DNA from: JBKPFU01 sp046728975
GTDB taxonomy: Bacteria > Actinomycetota > Thermoleophilia > Gaiellales > Gaiellaceae
Direction of reading: 5' to 3'
Assembly (NCBI GenBank): GCA_046728975.1
Contig: JBKPFU010000203.1
Location: 1 to 29,451 of the forward strand
Length of the DNA stretch: 29,451 bases
The notes under the pieces are model-generated. The model worked only from the letters and a program-made list of their open reading frames with translations, was not told the DNA's origin and searched no databases. Made by a program: the position numbers and the translations under genes. Each line of letters opens with the position of its first letter. Position 1 is the first letter of the stretch. Below are positions 14,800-22,066 of the stretch, in pieces.

Positions 14800-15701
14800 A
14801 GAATTCGCTCGCCGAGCGCCGACGCGACGAGCTCGACCGCGAGCTTCGCCGTCTCGTTCTCGCGATCGAGGATCGGGTTGACTTCGACGACCTCGAGCGA
14901 GGTGCTGAGACCGGACTCGGCGACGAGCTCGAGGGCGAGGTGCGCCTCGCGATACGAGAGGCCGCCGCGAACGGGCGTCCCGACCCCGGGCGCGATGTCG
15001 GGATCGAGCGCGTCCATGTCGAGGCTGACGTGCACGAAGCCGGGGCCCGCCACGTGGGCGAGCGACTGCCGGACGGCGCGTTCGATCCCCACCTTGTCGA
15101 TCTCGCTCATCGTGTAAACCTGCGCCTTGAGCTGCCGCAGAAGCTCCACCTCACCGCGATCGAGCCTTCGGACTCCCACCAGCGCGACGCGACCGGCGTC
15201 GACCGCCGGGAGCGGCCACGACGCGCTCTCGAACTCGGGCCCGGCCAGGCCGAGTGCGGCGGCAAGCGGCATCCCGTGGACGTTCCCGCTCGGCGAGGTC
15301 TCGGGCCGGTTCAGGTCGCCGTGAGCGTCGATCCACAGCACACCGCCTGCCCCGTACCTCTGCGCGAGGCCGCCGAGCGTCCCGAGCGCGACCGAATGGT
15401 CTCCGCCGAGCACGAGCGGCGCGAAGCCTTCGTCGAGGGACCTCGCAACCAGTTCCGCCACACGCTCGCAGGCTCCCTTGATCTGCGACAGGAACCGAAC
15501 CCGCTCGCTCCCGACGGCCGTGGCTTCCGGGACGGCGCCCTCGACATTGCCCCAGTCGGCCACACCGCGTCCCAGACGCTCGATCCGGGCGGCGAGCCCC
15601 GCGAAGCGGATGGCCGACGGCCCCATGTCGACGCCTCGCCTTCCGGCTCCAAGGTCGAGGCTTGCGCCGATCACGGCGACTGGTTTGGAGTCCGGTTCCA
15701 C
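14796..15701 (-). CDS. rocF: arginase
   Basis: 301 aa from the GTG at 15701. It hydrolyses arginine to ornithine and urea with a binuclear manganese centre. Metal and substrate motifs are all present: LVLGGDHSVALG, WIDAHGDLNRPETSPSGN with the D-A-H-x-D ligands, VHGMPLAAALGL and HVSLDMDALDPDIAPG, then VVEVNPILDREN at the end. The order and spacing are those of bacterial RocF rather than agmatinase or formiminoglutamase, which lack the SPSGNxHGMP stretch. Longer starts upstream add sequence that does not look conserved. On its own strand TAGCCT at 15721-15716 is the best -10 and would leave a short leader of about 7 bases. Confidence 0.94.
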   Translation of the reverse strand: MEPDSKPVAVIGASLDLGAGRRGVDMGPSAIRFAGLAARIERLGRGVADWGNVEGAVPEATAVGSERVRFLSQIKGACERVAELVARSLDEGFAPLVLGGDHSVALGTLGGLAQRYGAGGVLWIDAHGDLNRPETSPSGNVHGMPLAAALGLAGPEFESASWPLPAVDAGRVALVGVRRLDRGEVELLRQLKAQVYTMSEIDKVGIERAVRQSLAHVAGPGFVHVSLDMDALDPDIAPGVGTPVRGGLSYREAHLALELVAESGLSTSLEVVEVNPILDRENETAKLAVELVASALGERIL

Positions 15702-15715
15702 GGCGATAGAAAGCA

Positions 15716-15721
15716 AGGCTA
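15716..15721 (-). promoter_or_regulatory. candidate -10 hexamer TAGCCT for arginase
   Basis: TAGCCT on the minus strand fits TAnnnT and ends 14 bases before the GTG at 15701. It shares TA with the plus-strand TACTTT at 15720-15725, the same geometry as at 9916-9925. Confidence 0.33.
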
Positions 15722-15725
15722 CTTT
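15720..15725 (+). promoter_or_regulatory. candidate -10 hexamer TACTTT for the response regulator
   Basis: TACTTT ends 7 bases before the ATG at 15733. The block TACTTTGGC is identical to the one before rarA. No ribosome binding site is seen, so leaderless initiation is likely. Confidence 0.45.
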
Positions 15726-15732
15726 GGCTGAA

Positions 15733-16122
15733 ATGCCCGACCAGGAGCACACCGGCATCCGCGTCTTGCTCGCAGACGACGACGAGAGGTTCCTCGATTC
15801 CCTCAGCGAGCTGATCGATCAGCAGCCCGAGCTCGCCGTCGTCGGCGCTGCACACAATGGTCTCGAGGCGATCGAGCTCGCCGACGCGCTCGATCCAGAT
15901 GCAGCCGTGATCGACCTCCACATGCCGCTCGTCGACGGCGTGACGGCGGTGGCGCGCCTGCGGCGCGACCATCCCAACCTCTGCCTGATCGCGCTCACCG
16001 GTGACGACACCGTCGAGCTGCACGGAGCCGTCCGGGAGGCGGGCGCCGACGAGGTGCTCCTGAAGACCGAGCTCGTCGGCGGCCTGGTCGAGCGGCTGTC
16101 CGCCGCGAAGAGCACGGCCTGA
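15733..16122 (+). CDS. receiver-only response regulator
   Basis: 129 aa, a single CheY-like receiver. Acidic pocket ADDDERF (Asp15-17), phosphoacceptor Asp61 in VIDLHMPLVDG, Thr in LIALTGDD and the conserved Lys in EVLLKTELV are all present, so it should be phosphorylated by a histidine kinase. There is no output domain: the frame stops a few residues after the final helix. It could act through protein contact, as CheY or Spo0F do, or as a phosphate sink. No kinase gene is in the window. It lies between divergent arginase and the secreted propeller gene, with its own leaderless-type promoter. Confidence 0.9.
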   Translation: MPDQEHTGIRVLLADDDERFLDSLSELIDQQPELAVVGAAHNGLEAIELADALDPDAAVIDLHMPLVDGVTAVARLRRDHPNLCLIALTGDDTVELHGAVREAGADEVLLKTELVGGLVERLSAAKSTA

Positions 16123-16144
16123 GATCAGGCGACGCCCGACGCGC

Positions 16145-16174
16145 TTGACTTTCATCTCGGTTACGAGATATAGC
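16145..16174 (+). promoter_or_regulatory. sigma70-type promoter of the secreted propeller gene
   Basis: TTGACT at 16145-16150, an 18-base spacer and TATAGC at 16169-16174, followed by a leader of roughly 25 bases with a strong GGGAGG before the ATG at 16205. It differs from the neighbouring promoters by having a clear -35 and a proper ribosome binding site. Confidence 0.6.
16154..16169. promoter_or_regulatory. palindrome in the promoter spacer, candidate operator
   Basis: ATCTCG, a 4-base centre GTTA, then CGAGAT: a perfect 6-base inverted repeat placed between the -35 and -10. Position and symmetry suit a dimeric regulator. MerR-type activators act in lengthened spacers and TetR/GntR-type repressors also bind such sites; no such regulator gene is adjacent, so the partner is unknown. 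Confidence 0.45.
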
Positions 16175-16204
16175 TCCCACTACTTCCAGCTCGAGGGAGG
16201 GTCC

Positions 16205-18955
16205 ATGAAGAAGCACTGGAGGCCGCTGGCCGCCTTGCTCGGCATTCTGGCGGTGGCCCTCGCGGCCGGCATCGTAAGTGTCCGGGACTCGGGCTCGAGG
16301 CCCGCCGTCAAGGTCACGGGCAAGGGGATCGCGGCACTCGGAGGGCTTCGCGAGCGCGGCGGCGCGCCGGAAGACGAGGGCGGCGCGGCTGCGCAGGCCT
16401 ACACCGACCGCGCCTATCCCGCCGACGACATCAGCATCGAGCAGATCCAGGGCGCGATTGCCGCCGACAAGGCCGTCAAGACCCGCGGCTCGAAGCTGAG
16501 CAAGAGGTGGGACTTTCTCGGCCCGGAGACCCTCGACGTCGACCGGCTCGGCACCCAGAGCTTCATCAAGGGGACGCAGTGGTCCGGCCGCGTGACCGCG
16601 ATGGCCGTCGACCCGAAGTGCAAGCCGCAGGAATGCACCCTGTACGTGGGCGCAGCGGGCGGCGGCGTCTGGCGCTCGTCGAACGCGCTCGCGCCGAACC
16701 CCGCCTGGAAAAACATCACCGAGGGCATTCCCTCCAGCGCGATCGGCTCGATCACCGTCGACCCGCACGACCCGACCGGTAAGACGATCTACATCGGAAC
16801 AGGCGAAGGGAACGGGAGCGGCCTGAGCGAAGCGGGCATCGGCCTCTACCGGACGACCGACGGCGGCGTCCACTGGGCGCTCGTCCCCGGATCGTTCGCG
16901 GCCGCGAACAACCGCGCGATCACGTGGATCGCGATCGATCCGGACGACGCGGCGCACATCCTCATCGGCACGCGCCCGGCTGTGCGCGGGCTCGGCTCGA
17001 ACTCGACCAGCACCCCAACGCCGCCGGCGACGTCACCGGCGGTCGGCATCTACGACTCGCACGATCGCGGCGCCAGCTTCGCGCTCGTGCAGGCCGGCCT
17101 GATCAACGAGATCAAGTTCGACCCGAGCGATTCGGACACGATCTACGCGACGCAGGCGACCGCAGGACTGCTCCGGTCGACCACGGACGGAGCGGCCGGC
17201 AGCTGGCAGACGATCTTCTCCCTGAACCGCGGCCGCTTCTCGTTCGCACCGGCCAGGCTGCCGAACGGGAACACGCGCATCTACCTATCCGATGCCAGCG
17301 GCGGCGGGCAGGGGGCTCAGGTCTACCGCGTCGACGACGCAAGCCAGCCGGCCGTGGCGCTCACCGCCTCGAACAACGCGGCCTGGACGCGCCTTTCGAA
17401 CCCGGTCGACGGAACGCCGGGCTTCGCCGTTTACAACTACTGCAACACGCCTCTCGTCGGCTCGCAGTGCGTCTACGACATGTTCACCATGTCGCCGCCG
17501 GAGAACCCCGACATGGTCGTCGTCGGCGGCCTGATGCACTACGAGGAGCTGAAACCCTACGCCGCGCCCGGCGGCATGCGCTCGAACGGGCGTGCGGTGC
17601 TGATGTCGATGGACGCCGGGGCGACCTGGACCGACGTCACCGGCGACGTCGGCGGCGAGTCGATGCACCCGGACCAGCACGCGCTCGCCTTCGTGCCCGG
17701 CAACCCGAACCAGTTCTTCGTCGGGTCAGACGGCGGCGTCATCCGCACGAGCGGCGAGTGGGCCGACGCGTCCGACCAGTGCGACCATCGCGGGATCACC
17801 TCGCCGCTGTTCCTGTCCACGTGCAAGGCGTGGCTGAAGCAGATCCCGACCGAGTTGCAGGTGGTCAACGCGGGCCTGGCGACGCTGCAGATGACGAGCA
17901 TTGCGGTCAGCCCCTTCCAGGACGACCTCGCCCTGGCCGGGACGCAGGACAACGGCACGCTCGTCTTCAGCGGGTCGCAGCGCTGGTTCCTGCCGCTGAC
18001 CGGGGACGGCGGCGACGCTGGCTACGACGCTACCGACCCGAACCTGCACATGCACACCTACTTCTTCGGCCAGATGGACGTCAACTATCAGGGCGACGAC
18101 CCGAAGACGTGGCTGTGGATCGGCGACCGCTTCATCGTCAACTTCCCGGAAGCGATTCGCTTCTATACGCCGACGATCACCGACCCGCTCGTCTCGAAGA
18201 CGATCTTCGTCGGCGCCCAGCGCGTGTGGCGCACGCAGAACGCGGGCGGCGACCGCGCGTTCCTGGAGGCGCATTGCAACACTGCCGCGAACGAGTTCGG
18301 CACCAGCGATCGCCTCTTCACGGGCGACTGCGGCTCGCCCGCCGACTGGTCGCCGCTCGGCGCCTCGACGCTCACGGGAGCAGCGTTCGGCTCGACGAAG
18401 GCCGGCAGCACGATCTCGGCCGTAGCCCGCGCCAAGGACGGCGGCACGCTCTGGGTCGCCACCGGCGGCGGCCGGCTGCTGATCTCGAAGAACGCCAACG
18501 CACCCGCGGCCGACGTCACGTTCACGCGGATCGACACGGCGGCGCAACCGACCCGCGTCCCGTCGTCGGTCTTCGTCGAACCGACGAACGCGAACCACGC
18601 GATCGTCACGTTCTCGGGCTACAACTCGAACACGCCGCTCCAGCCGGGGCACGTCTTCGACGTCCGCTTCGACCCCGGCGCCGGCACGGCGACGTGGAAC
18701 GACATCTCGTACGACCTGCTCGACCAGCCGGTCAACGACGCCGTCCTCGACGTCGCGACCGGAGACATCTACATCTCGACCGACTTCGGCATCGACCGGC
18801 TCGTCAACGGCACGCAGACCTGGGTCCCGGCCGCCGACGGCCTGCCGACGGTGACCGTGTCGGGCCTCACCCTCGCGTCCGCGAAGCAGGGCACCGATCG
18901 CCTGCTCTACGCCGCGACGCACGGCCGAGGGGCGTACCGCCTGCGGCTGAAGTAG
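16205..18955 (+). CDS. secreted BNR/VPS10-like beta-propeller protein
   Basis: 916 aa. The N-terminus MKKHWRPLAALLGILAVALAAG is a signal peptide or anchor (no lipobox Cys). The rest is built from BNR/sortilin-like blade repeats: TLYVGAAGGGVWRSSNA, GIGLYRTTDGGVHW, IYDSHDRGASFAL, LLRSTTDGAAGSW, LMSMDAGATWTDV and FVGSDGGVIRTSG. Paired cysteines (CKPQEC, YCNTPLVGSQC, DQCDHRG with STC, and HC...DC) suggest disulfides outside the cytoplasm. The fold is shared by sialidases, xyloglucanases and VPS10 domains, but I see no firm catalytic signature, so a carbohydrate-active or binding role is only possible. It is a single gene with its own promoter, ribosome binding site and terminator hairpin. The base composition matches its neighbours. 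Confidence 0.87.
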   Translation: MKKHWRPLAALLGILAVALAAGIVSVRDSGSRPAVKVTGKGIAALGGLRERGGAPEDEGGAAAQAYTDRAYPADDISIEQIQGAIAADKAVKTRGSKLSKRWDFLGPETLDVDRLGTQSFIKGTQWSGRVTAMAVDPKCKPQECTLYVGAAGGGVWRSSNALAPNPAWKNITEGIPSSAIGSITVDPHDPTGKTIYIGTGEGNGSGLSEAGIGLYRTTDGGVHWALVPGSFAAANNRAITWIAIDPDDAAHILIGTRPAVRGLGSNSTSTPTPPATSPAVGIYDSHDRGASFALVQAGLINEIKFDPSDSDTIYATQATAGLLRSTTDGAAGSWQTIFSLNRGRFSFAPARLPNGNTRIYLSDASGGGQGAQVYRVDDASQPAVALTASNNAAWTRLSNPVDGTPGFAVYNYCNTPLVGSQCVYDMFTMSPPENPDMVVVGGLMHYEELKPYAAPGGMRSNGRAVLMSMDAGATWTDVTGDVGGESMHPDQHALAFVPGNPNQFFVGSDGGVIRTSGEWADASDQCDHRGITSPLFLSTCKAWLKQIPTELQVVNAGLATLQMTSIAVSPFQDDLALAGTQDNGTLVFSGSQRWFLPLTGDGGDAGYDATDPNLHMHTYFFGQMDVNYQGDDPKTWLWIGDRFIVNFPEAIRFYTPTITDPLVSKTIFVGAQRVWRTQNAGGDRAFLEAHCNTAANEFGTSDRLFTGDCGSPADWSPLGASTLTGAAFGSTKAGSTISAVARAKDGGTLWVATGGGRLLISKNANAPAADVTFTRIDTAAQPTRVPSSVFVEPTNANHAIVTFSGYNSNTPLQPGHVFDVRFDPGAGTATWNDISYDLLDQPVNDAVLDVATGDIYISTDFGIDRLVNGTQTWVPAADGLPTVTVSGLTLASAKQGTDRLLYAATHGRGAYRLRLK

Positions 18956-18969
18956 CGCTCATCTCCCCT

Positions 18970-19003
18970 GGTGCTGCCGCCCTTCCACTGCGGCGGCAGC
19001 ACC
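18970..19003. terminator. 12-base-pair hairpin between convergent genes
   Basis: Perfect arms GGTGCTGCCGCC and GGCGGCAGCACC around a 10-base loop, 14 bases after the propeller stop and 4 bases before the stop of the convergent membrane gene. It is probably a shared bidirectional terminator; neither side has a long U-tract. Confidence 0.65.
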
Positions 19004-19007
19004 GCCC

Positions 19008-19694
19008 CTACTTGAAGATGTTCACCGCCCGGGCCGCCACGAGCAGGACGGTCAGCGACGAGCTCGCCGACTCGCAGAGCATCAGCAGCTTCGCGCGGCG
19101 ACTCAGCGGCATCGCGTCGGTGGGGCTGAAGGCGATCGAGTTCGTGAACGACACGTAGAGATAGTCGATGAGATGAGGCTGCCAGCCGGGCTCGGCCAGC
19201 TCGGGGTTCTCCATCTGCGGGAACTGAAAGTCGGGCGGCGGAGAGCTCGGTTCGAGTCGGCGAGCCGGGCCGCCGCGGTCCACCGCCCAGAACCAGAGGC
19301 CGAACGTGATCACGTTCGAGCTCCAGAGCGTGATCGCCTTGAGCAGGAGCTGTGCGCCGCTCTTCTCGTCCCCTCGAACAAGCGAGGCAATCACGGCGAC
19401 GAGGAGCAGTGCGTTGGCGAGACTGACAACGGCGAGCAGCGCCAGCGCGACCTCCCGGCGCCGGCCCATCTGCTCGAGCCGGCGCCGCGGGCGTTGCCAC
19501 GCCAGCGGGACGAGAAGGGCGAGCTCCGGAGGGACCGGGAGCAACCACACCCACCAGGGCAGATCCCAGAGCTTCCAGTCCTGGGCACGGCTGACGAGCG
19601 CCAGCAGGACCTGCGCCGCGATCACGAACGCGATCGCAGGCGCGGCCTCCCACCGTGATTCGAGCTCCTCTTCGTGCAGTGAGGTCGGCTCCAC
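19008..19694 (-). CDS. membrane protein with channel-like C-terminus
   Basis: 228 aa from the GTG at 19694. Hydrophobic stretches at about 19-36, 46-66, 82-106, 118-138 and 200-226 suggest five membrane segments, with a polar linker at 140-175. The C-terminal DYLYVSFTNSIAFSPTD (177-193) followed by a hydrophobic helix ending AARAVNIF has the layout of a pore loop plus inner helix of two-TM potassium channels, but AFSPTD stands where the filter TVGYGD would be. DUF1345 is another possible match. The frame runs on upstream through the tRNA gene, so those residues are not protein. GACAAT ends 6 bases before the GTG, suggesting a leaderless message. Confidence 0.7.
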   Translation of the reverse strand: MEPTSLHEEELESRWEAAPAIAFVIAAQVLLALVSRAQDWKLWDLPWWVWLLPVPPELALLVPLAWQRPRRRLEQMGRRREVALALLAVVSLANALLLVAVIASLVRGDEKSGAQLLLKAITLWSSNVITFGLWFWAVDRGGPARRLEPSSPPPDFQFPQMENPELAEPGWQPHLIDYLYVSFTNSIAFSPTDAMPLSRRAKLLMLCESASSSLTVLLVAARAVNIFK

Positions 19695-19700
19695 GCCCGG

Positions 19701-19706
19701 ATTGTC
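19701..19706 (-). promoter_or_regulatory. candidate -10 hexamer GACAAT for the membrane protein
   Basis: GACAAT matches the TATAAT consensus at four of six positions and ends 6 bases before the GTG at 19694. It lies just downstream of tRNA-Phe on the same strand, so read-through from the tRNA promoter is also possible. Confidence 0.4.
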
Positions 19707-19726
19707 GCGCGGCAGGCCCGGGTGAG

Positions 19727-19799
19727 TGGCGAGGGCCGGAATCGAACCGGCGACACCACGGTTTTCAGCCGTGTGCTCTACCAACTGAGCTACCTCGCC
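19727..19799 (-). tRNA. tRNA-Phe (GAA)
   Basis: 73 bases without an encoded CCA. The acceptor stem GGCGAGG pairs with CCTCGCC and the discriminator is A. The D arm has GCTCAGTTGGTAGAGC, the anticodon stem CACGG/CCGTG encloses CTGAAAA with anticodon GAA, and the T arm is GCCGG TTCGATT CCGGC. All four arms pair fully. It sits between the heme operon terminator and the membrane protein gene. Confidence 0.97.
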
Positions 19800-19844
19800 C
19801 GGGCAGAGAGTGTAGCCGCGCTCTTCGGGCGAAAATCGTCGCCC

Positions 19845-19891
19845 AAAAAGAGAACGTCCGGGCCGGTGCTACCGCGCCGCGAACGTTCTCT
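19845..19891 (-). terminator. intrinsic terminator of the ccmC-hemC-hemD operon
   Basis: Outer arms AGAGAACGT (19849-19857) and ACGTTCTCT (19883-19891) pair over nine bases. The 25-base loop holds a smaller CGGT/ACCG hairpin. On the minus strand the stem is followed by TTTT, the expected U-tract. It begins 15 bases after the stop of the methyltransferase gene, so it should end the long minus-strand operon. Confidence 0.68.
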
Positions 19892-19905
19892 GTTAACGCG
19901 CAAGC

Positions 19906-20529
19906 CTAAAGGCGCTCGCTCTTGCGGGCAAGAAAGGCGGTTGCCCCGTCGGCGGCAAAATCCGCAAACTGCGTGAAACCGCGGTCGGCGAGCTCGGCCC
20001 GCAGCCGCTCGAACGGCACGTAGATCGGCGTTTGCCGCCCGACGGAGAAGCTGAACAGGACCGAGCCTCCCGGCGCGGTGACGCGGGCCAGCTCGTCGAA
20101 GAACGGAATCATGTTCGCGAGCGTGACGAGGTCGAAGGACTCGTCGTCGTACGGCAGCCGTTCGGCATCGGCCCGTTCGAATCGAACGCGTCCTTCGAGT
20201 GACGTCGGCGTTTTCCGCCGCGCCTCGGTCAGCATCGCGTCGGCCAGATCGGCGCCGACAACCTCGGCCTCCGGAAACCGCCGCGCGACCGCGAAGGCGC
20301 CGTCTCCGGTGCCGGTGCCGAGGTCGAGGGCGCGCAGCGGGGGGTCAACCCGTTCGAGCGCGCGCTCGAATGCCGCCAGGTGCCGTGGGTTCCGATCGAC
20401 GTCCCAGGTCGGTGCAATTCGGTCGAACTGGAGCCTGATCAGCCGGCGGAAAAGCGGCCACAGCGCCGGTCGGCGCACGACAACGTCGGTCGCGAACCGC
20501 GCGAACCGGCGGCCGAGCCGCGCGATCAC
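19906..20529 (-). CDS. class I SAM-dependent methyltransferase
   Basis: 207 aa, starting at the GTG that overlaps the upstream stop as GTGA. Motif I LRALDLGTGTGDGAFA (about 65-80), acidic strand VVGADLADAML, RADAERLPYDDESFDLVT and the ARVTAPGGSVLFSFS segment define a Methyltransf_11/UbiE-like enzyme. The N-terminus is basic and contains LIRLQFDRIAPTWD, the FDRIA-x-x-WD start typical of UbiE/MenG and related small-molecule methyltransferases. The substrate is unknown; a quinone or tetrapyrrole substrate would fit the operon but is speculation. It is the last gene before the terminator at 19845-19891. The longer frame upstream overlaps the DUF62 gene and is not coding. Confidence 0.84.
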   Translation of the reverse strand: MIARLGRRFARFATDVVVRRPALWPLFRRLIRLQFDRIAPTWDVDRNPRHLAAFERALERVDPPLRALDLGTGTGDGAFAVARRFPEAEVVGADLADAMLTEARRKTPTSLEGRVRFERADAERLPYDDESFDLVTLANMIPFFDELARVTAPGGSVLFSFSVGRQTPIYVPFERLRAELADRGFTQFADFAADGATAFLARKSERL

Positions 20530-21329
20530 GTGCGCAGCCGGATCCGGACTTCCTGGCCCGGCATCGCGCCGAACATCTGCGCGGCGTTTCCCTCGGACAT
20601 GGCGACCGCGATGTTTCGGTACGCGTCCTCGTACAGGATGATGTCGCCTCCGCGAGCGTCGGCGAACGTCCGCCCCACCACCGCGTAGTAGCGTTCGAGC
20701 GCCAGCTCGATCTCCACCTGCATGCCGGGCGTGACCTCCGCCTGCTGCAGGTGCTCGCGGGTGAGGTTCAGCTGGACGTTGCCGAAGCGATCGATGTAGA
20801 GCACGGTCGCGCGGATGCGGTTCTCCCCGATCTCCGGCTTGGGGACGTCGATTCGGGCGAGTGCGTCGGGGTCGACCGGGGGACCCAGGGCAGCGAGGTC
20901 GGCACCCAGCGCAAGGTGTGCAGCCGCCGGCGCGAAGAGGTCGCGCCCGTGAAACGTCCGCGAGACGGTGTCGAGGGCGTACTCGGGGTTCGTGAGCTCG
21001 TGCACCTCTGCGATTCCTCCGAGCCGGTCCGCGGCCGGGCACAGCAAGCCGTTGTCCGGACCTACGAACAGGCGGTTGTCGCCCGCACGGAGAGCGAGTG
21101 CTCGGCGCTGCCCGCCGACGCCCGGATCGACCACCGCCAGGTGGACGCCCTCAGGCATGTACGGAACCGTGTTCGCGAGCACGAGTGCGCCCTGCAACAC
21201 CTCGTGCGGCGGGATGCCGTGCGTTATGTCGATGATCTCGACGTCGGGCGCGATCCGCTTGATCACGCCGTGGCACGTGCCCACGAAGTCGTCCTGGAGA
21301 CCGAAGTCGCTCAGGAACGTGATGAACAC
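20526..21329 (-). CDS. SAM hydrolase / DUF62 (SAM hydroxide adenosyltransferase)
   Basis: 267 aa, GTG start. Members split S-adenosylmethionine into adenosine and methionine using an activated water. FITFLSDFGLQDDFVG at the start holds the conserved Asp, LAVVDPGVGGQRRAL the Asp-Arg pair, FVGPDNGLL the nucleotide loop, and TFHGRDLFAPAAAHLA the His of the Asp-Arg-His triad; the C-terminal domain has VLYIDRFGNVQLNL. The triad and the absence of the loop insertion of fluorinases argue against halogenase activity. It overlaps hemD by 19 bases and is coupled to a methyltransferase downstream. Confidence 0.92.
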   Translation of the reverse strand: MFITFLSDFGLQDDFVGTCHGVIKRIAPDVEIIDITHGIPPHEVLQGALVLANTVPYMPEGVHLAVVDPGVGGQRRALALRAGDNRLFVGPDNGLLCPAADRLGGIAEVHELTNPEYALDTVSRTFHGRDLFAPAAAHLALGADLAALGPPVDPDALARIDVPKPEIGENRIRATVLYIDRFGNVQLNLTREHLQQAEVTPGMQVEIELALERYYAVVGRTFADARGGDIILYEDAYRNIAVAMSEGNAAQMFGAMPGQEVRIRLRT

Positions 21330-21988
21330 GGGCGGAGCGTAACCGCTGCTTCCCCGATCGCCTGAACCAGGCCGTCGAGGTCGTACGACCTTGCCTGCGC
21401 GAGAACGTTGATGCCCGCAGCTTCTGCCGTTCGAGTCGTCTCCGGGCCGATGGAGACAGCCGCGATCTCACTGCCGAGCTCCGCCCAGACGCGCGCCGCC
21501 GATGGCGAGGCGAGGACGACGAGGTCGCCGTCGGGAGGGTCGCTCGGCGGGGTCGAAATCGTTCGATACAGCGGCACGAAATCGGCCGACAGCTCGTCGA
21601 CGAGCAGGCGGCGCGCGCCTTCCGCGCCCGCGAAGAGGACGCGACCGGCGGGCTGGGGGAGCGCCGCGAGGAGACCCTCCTGGCTCGACTCTCGCGGTAT
21701 GAGATCGGGCCTCATCCCCTGCTCGGCGAGTGCAGCCGCCGTGTTGGGACCGACGGCTGCGACGCGCCGCGGCTCACCGCGGCGCCTCCGAGCGAGCTCC
21801 CGCGCGCCGTTCGCGCTCGTGACGATCACCCAGTCGTAGCCGCCGACATCGATCGGCCCGTCGCCGAGCGGCTCGATGCGGATCAAGGGACAGAGAACGG
21901 GCTCGTGGCCCAGTTGCTCGATCCGCTCTGCGAGCGGCCCGGCCTGGTCGCGCGGGCGCGTCACGATCACGCGGACGCGGCGCCCCAT
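21311..21988 (-). CDS. hemD: uroporphyrinogen-III synthase
   Basis: 225 aa. It closes hydroxymethylbilane with inversion of ring D, the step after HemC. This family is poorly conserved; supports here are the N-terminal VRVIVTRPRDQAGPLAERIEQLG, the DWVIVTSANGARELA strand-turn, AAVGPNTAAAL, GRVLFAGAEGARRLL and the second-domain VVLASPSAARVWAEL and VSIGPETTRTAEAAG. The two-domain layout and position directly after hemC make the call firm. It is shorter than many HemD proteins but complete. The 78-base gap to hemC has no gene; a G-rich stretch just before the ATG could act as ribosome binding site. Confidence 0.93.
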   Translation of the reverse strand: MGRRVRVIVTRPRDQAGPLAERIEQLGHEPVLCPLIRIEPLGDGPIDVGGYDWVIVTSANGARELARRRRGEPRRVAAVGPNTAAALAEQGMRPDLIPRESSQEGLLAALPQPAGRVLFAGAEGARRLLVDELSADFVPLYRTISTPPSDPPDGDLVVLASPSAARVWAELGSEIAAVSIGPETTRTAEAAGINVLAQARSYDLDGLVQAIGEAAVTLRPCSSRS

Positions 21989-22066
21989 CCCTAGCCCCCA
22001 CCCACCCAGGGAAGGCTCGAGGGTACAGCTGCTCGGGATACGAGGTTGTGCCGGATCCGTGCCAAA

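Noticed and set aside
19827..19844. GGGCGA/TCGCCC hairpin beside the heme operon terminator
   Set aside because: Six pairs only, and on the minus strand it follows the U-tract of the better terminator; on the plus strand it is followed by A residues. It may be incidental.
19655..19976. Open frames on both strands across 19727-19799, including one reading GRNRTGDTTVFSRVLYQLSY
   Set aside because: They are translations of tRNA-Phe; this peptide is a familiar false call. The same applies to the VAGSIPALATH extension of the membrane protein.
20526..21329. Fluorinase or chlorinase
   Set aside because: The Asp-Arg-His water-activating residues are present and the fluorinase loop insertion is not, so SAM hydrolase is the better call.
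21989..22012. G-rich stretch before hemD as a G-quadruplex
   Set aside because: Only three G-runs are present; it is better read as a strong purine ribosome binding region.
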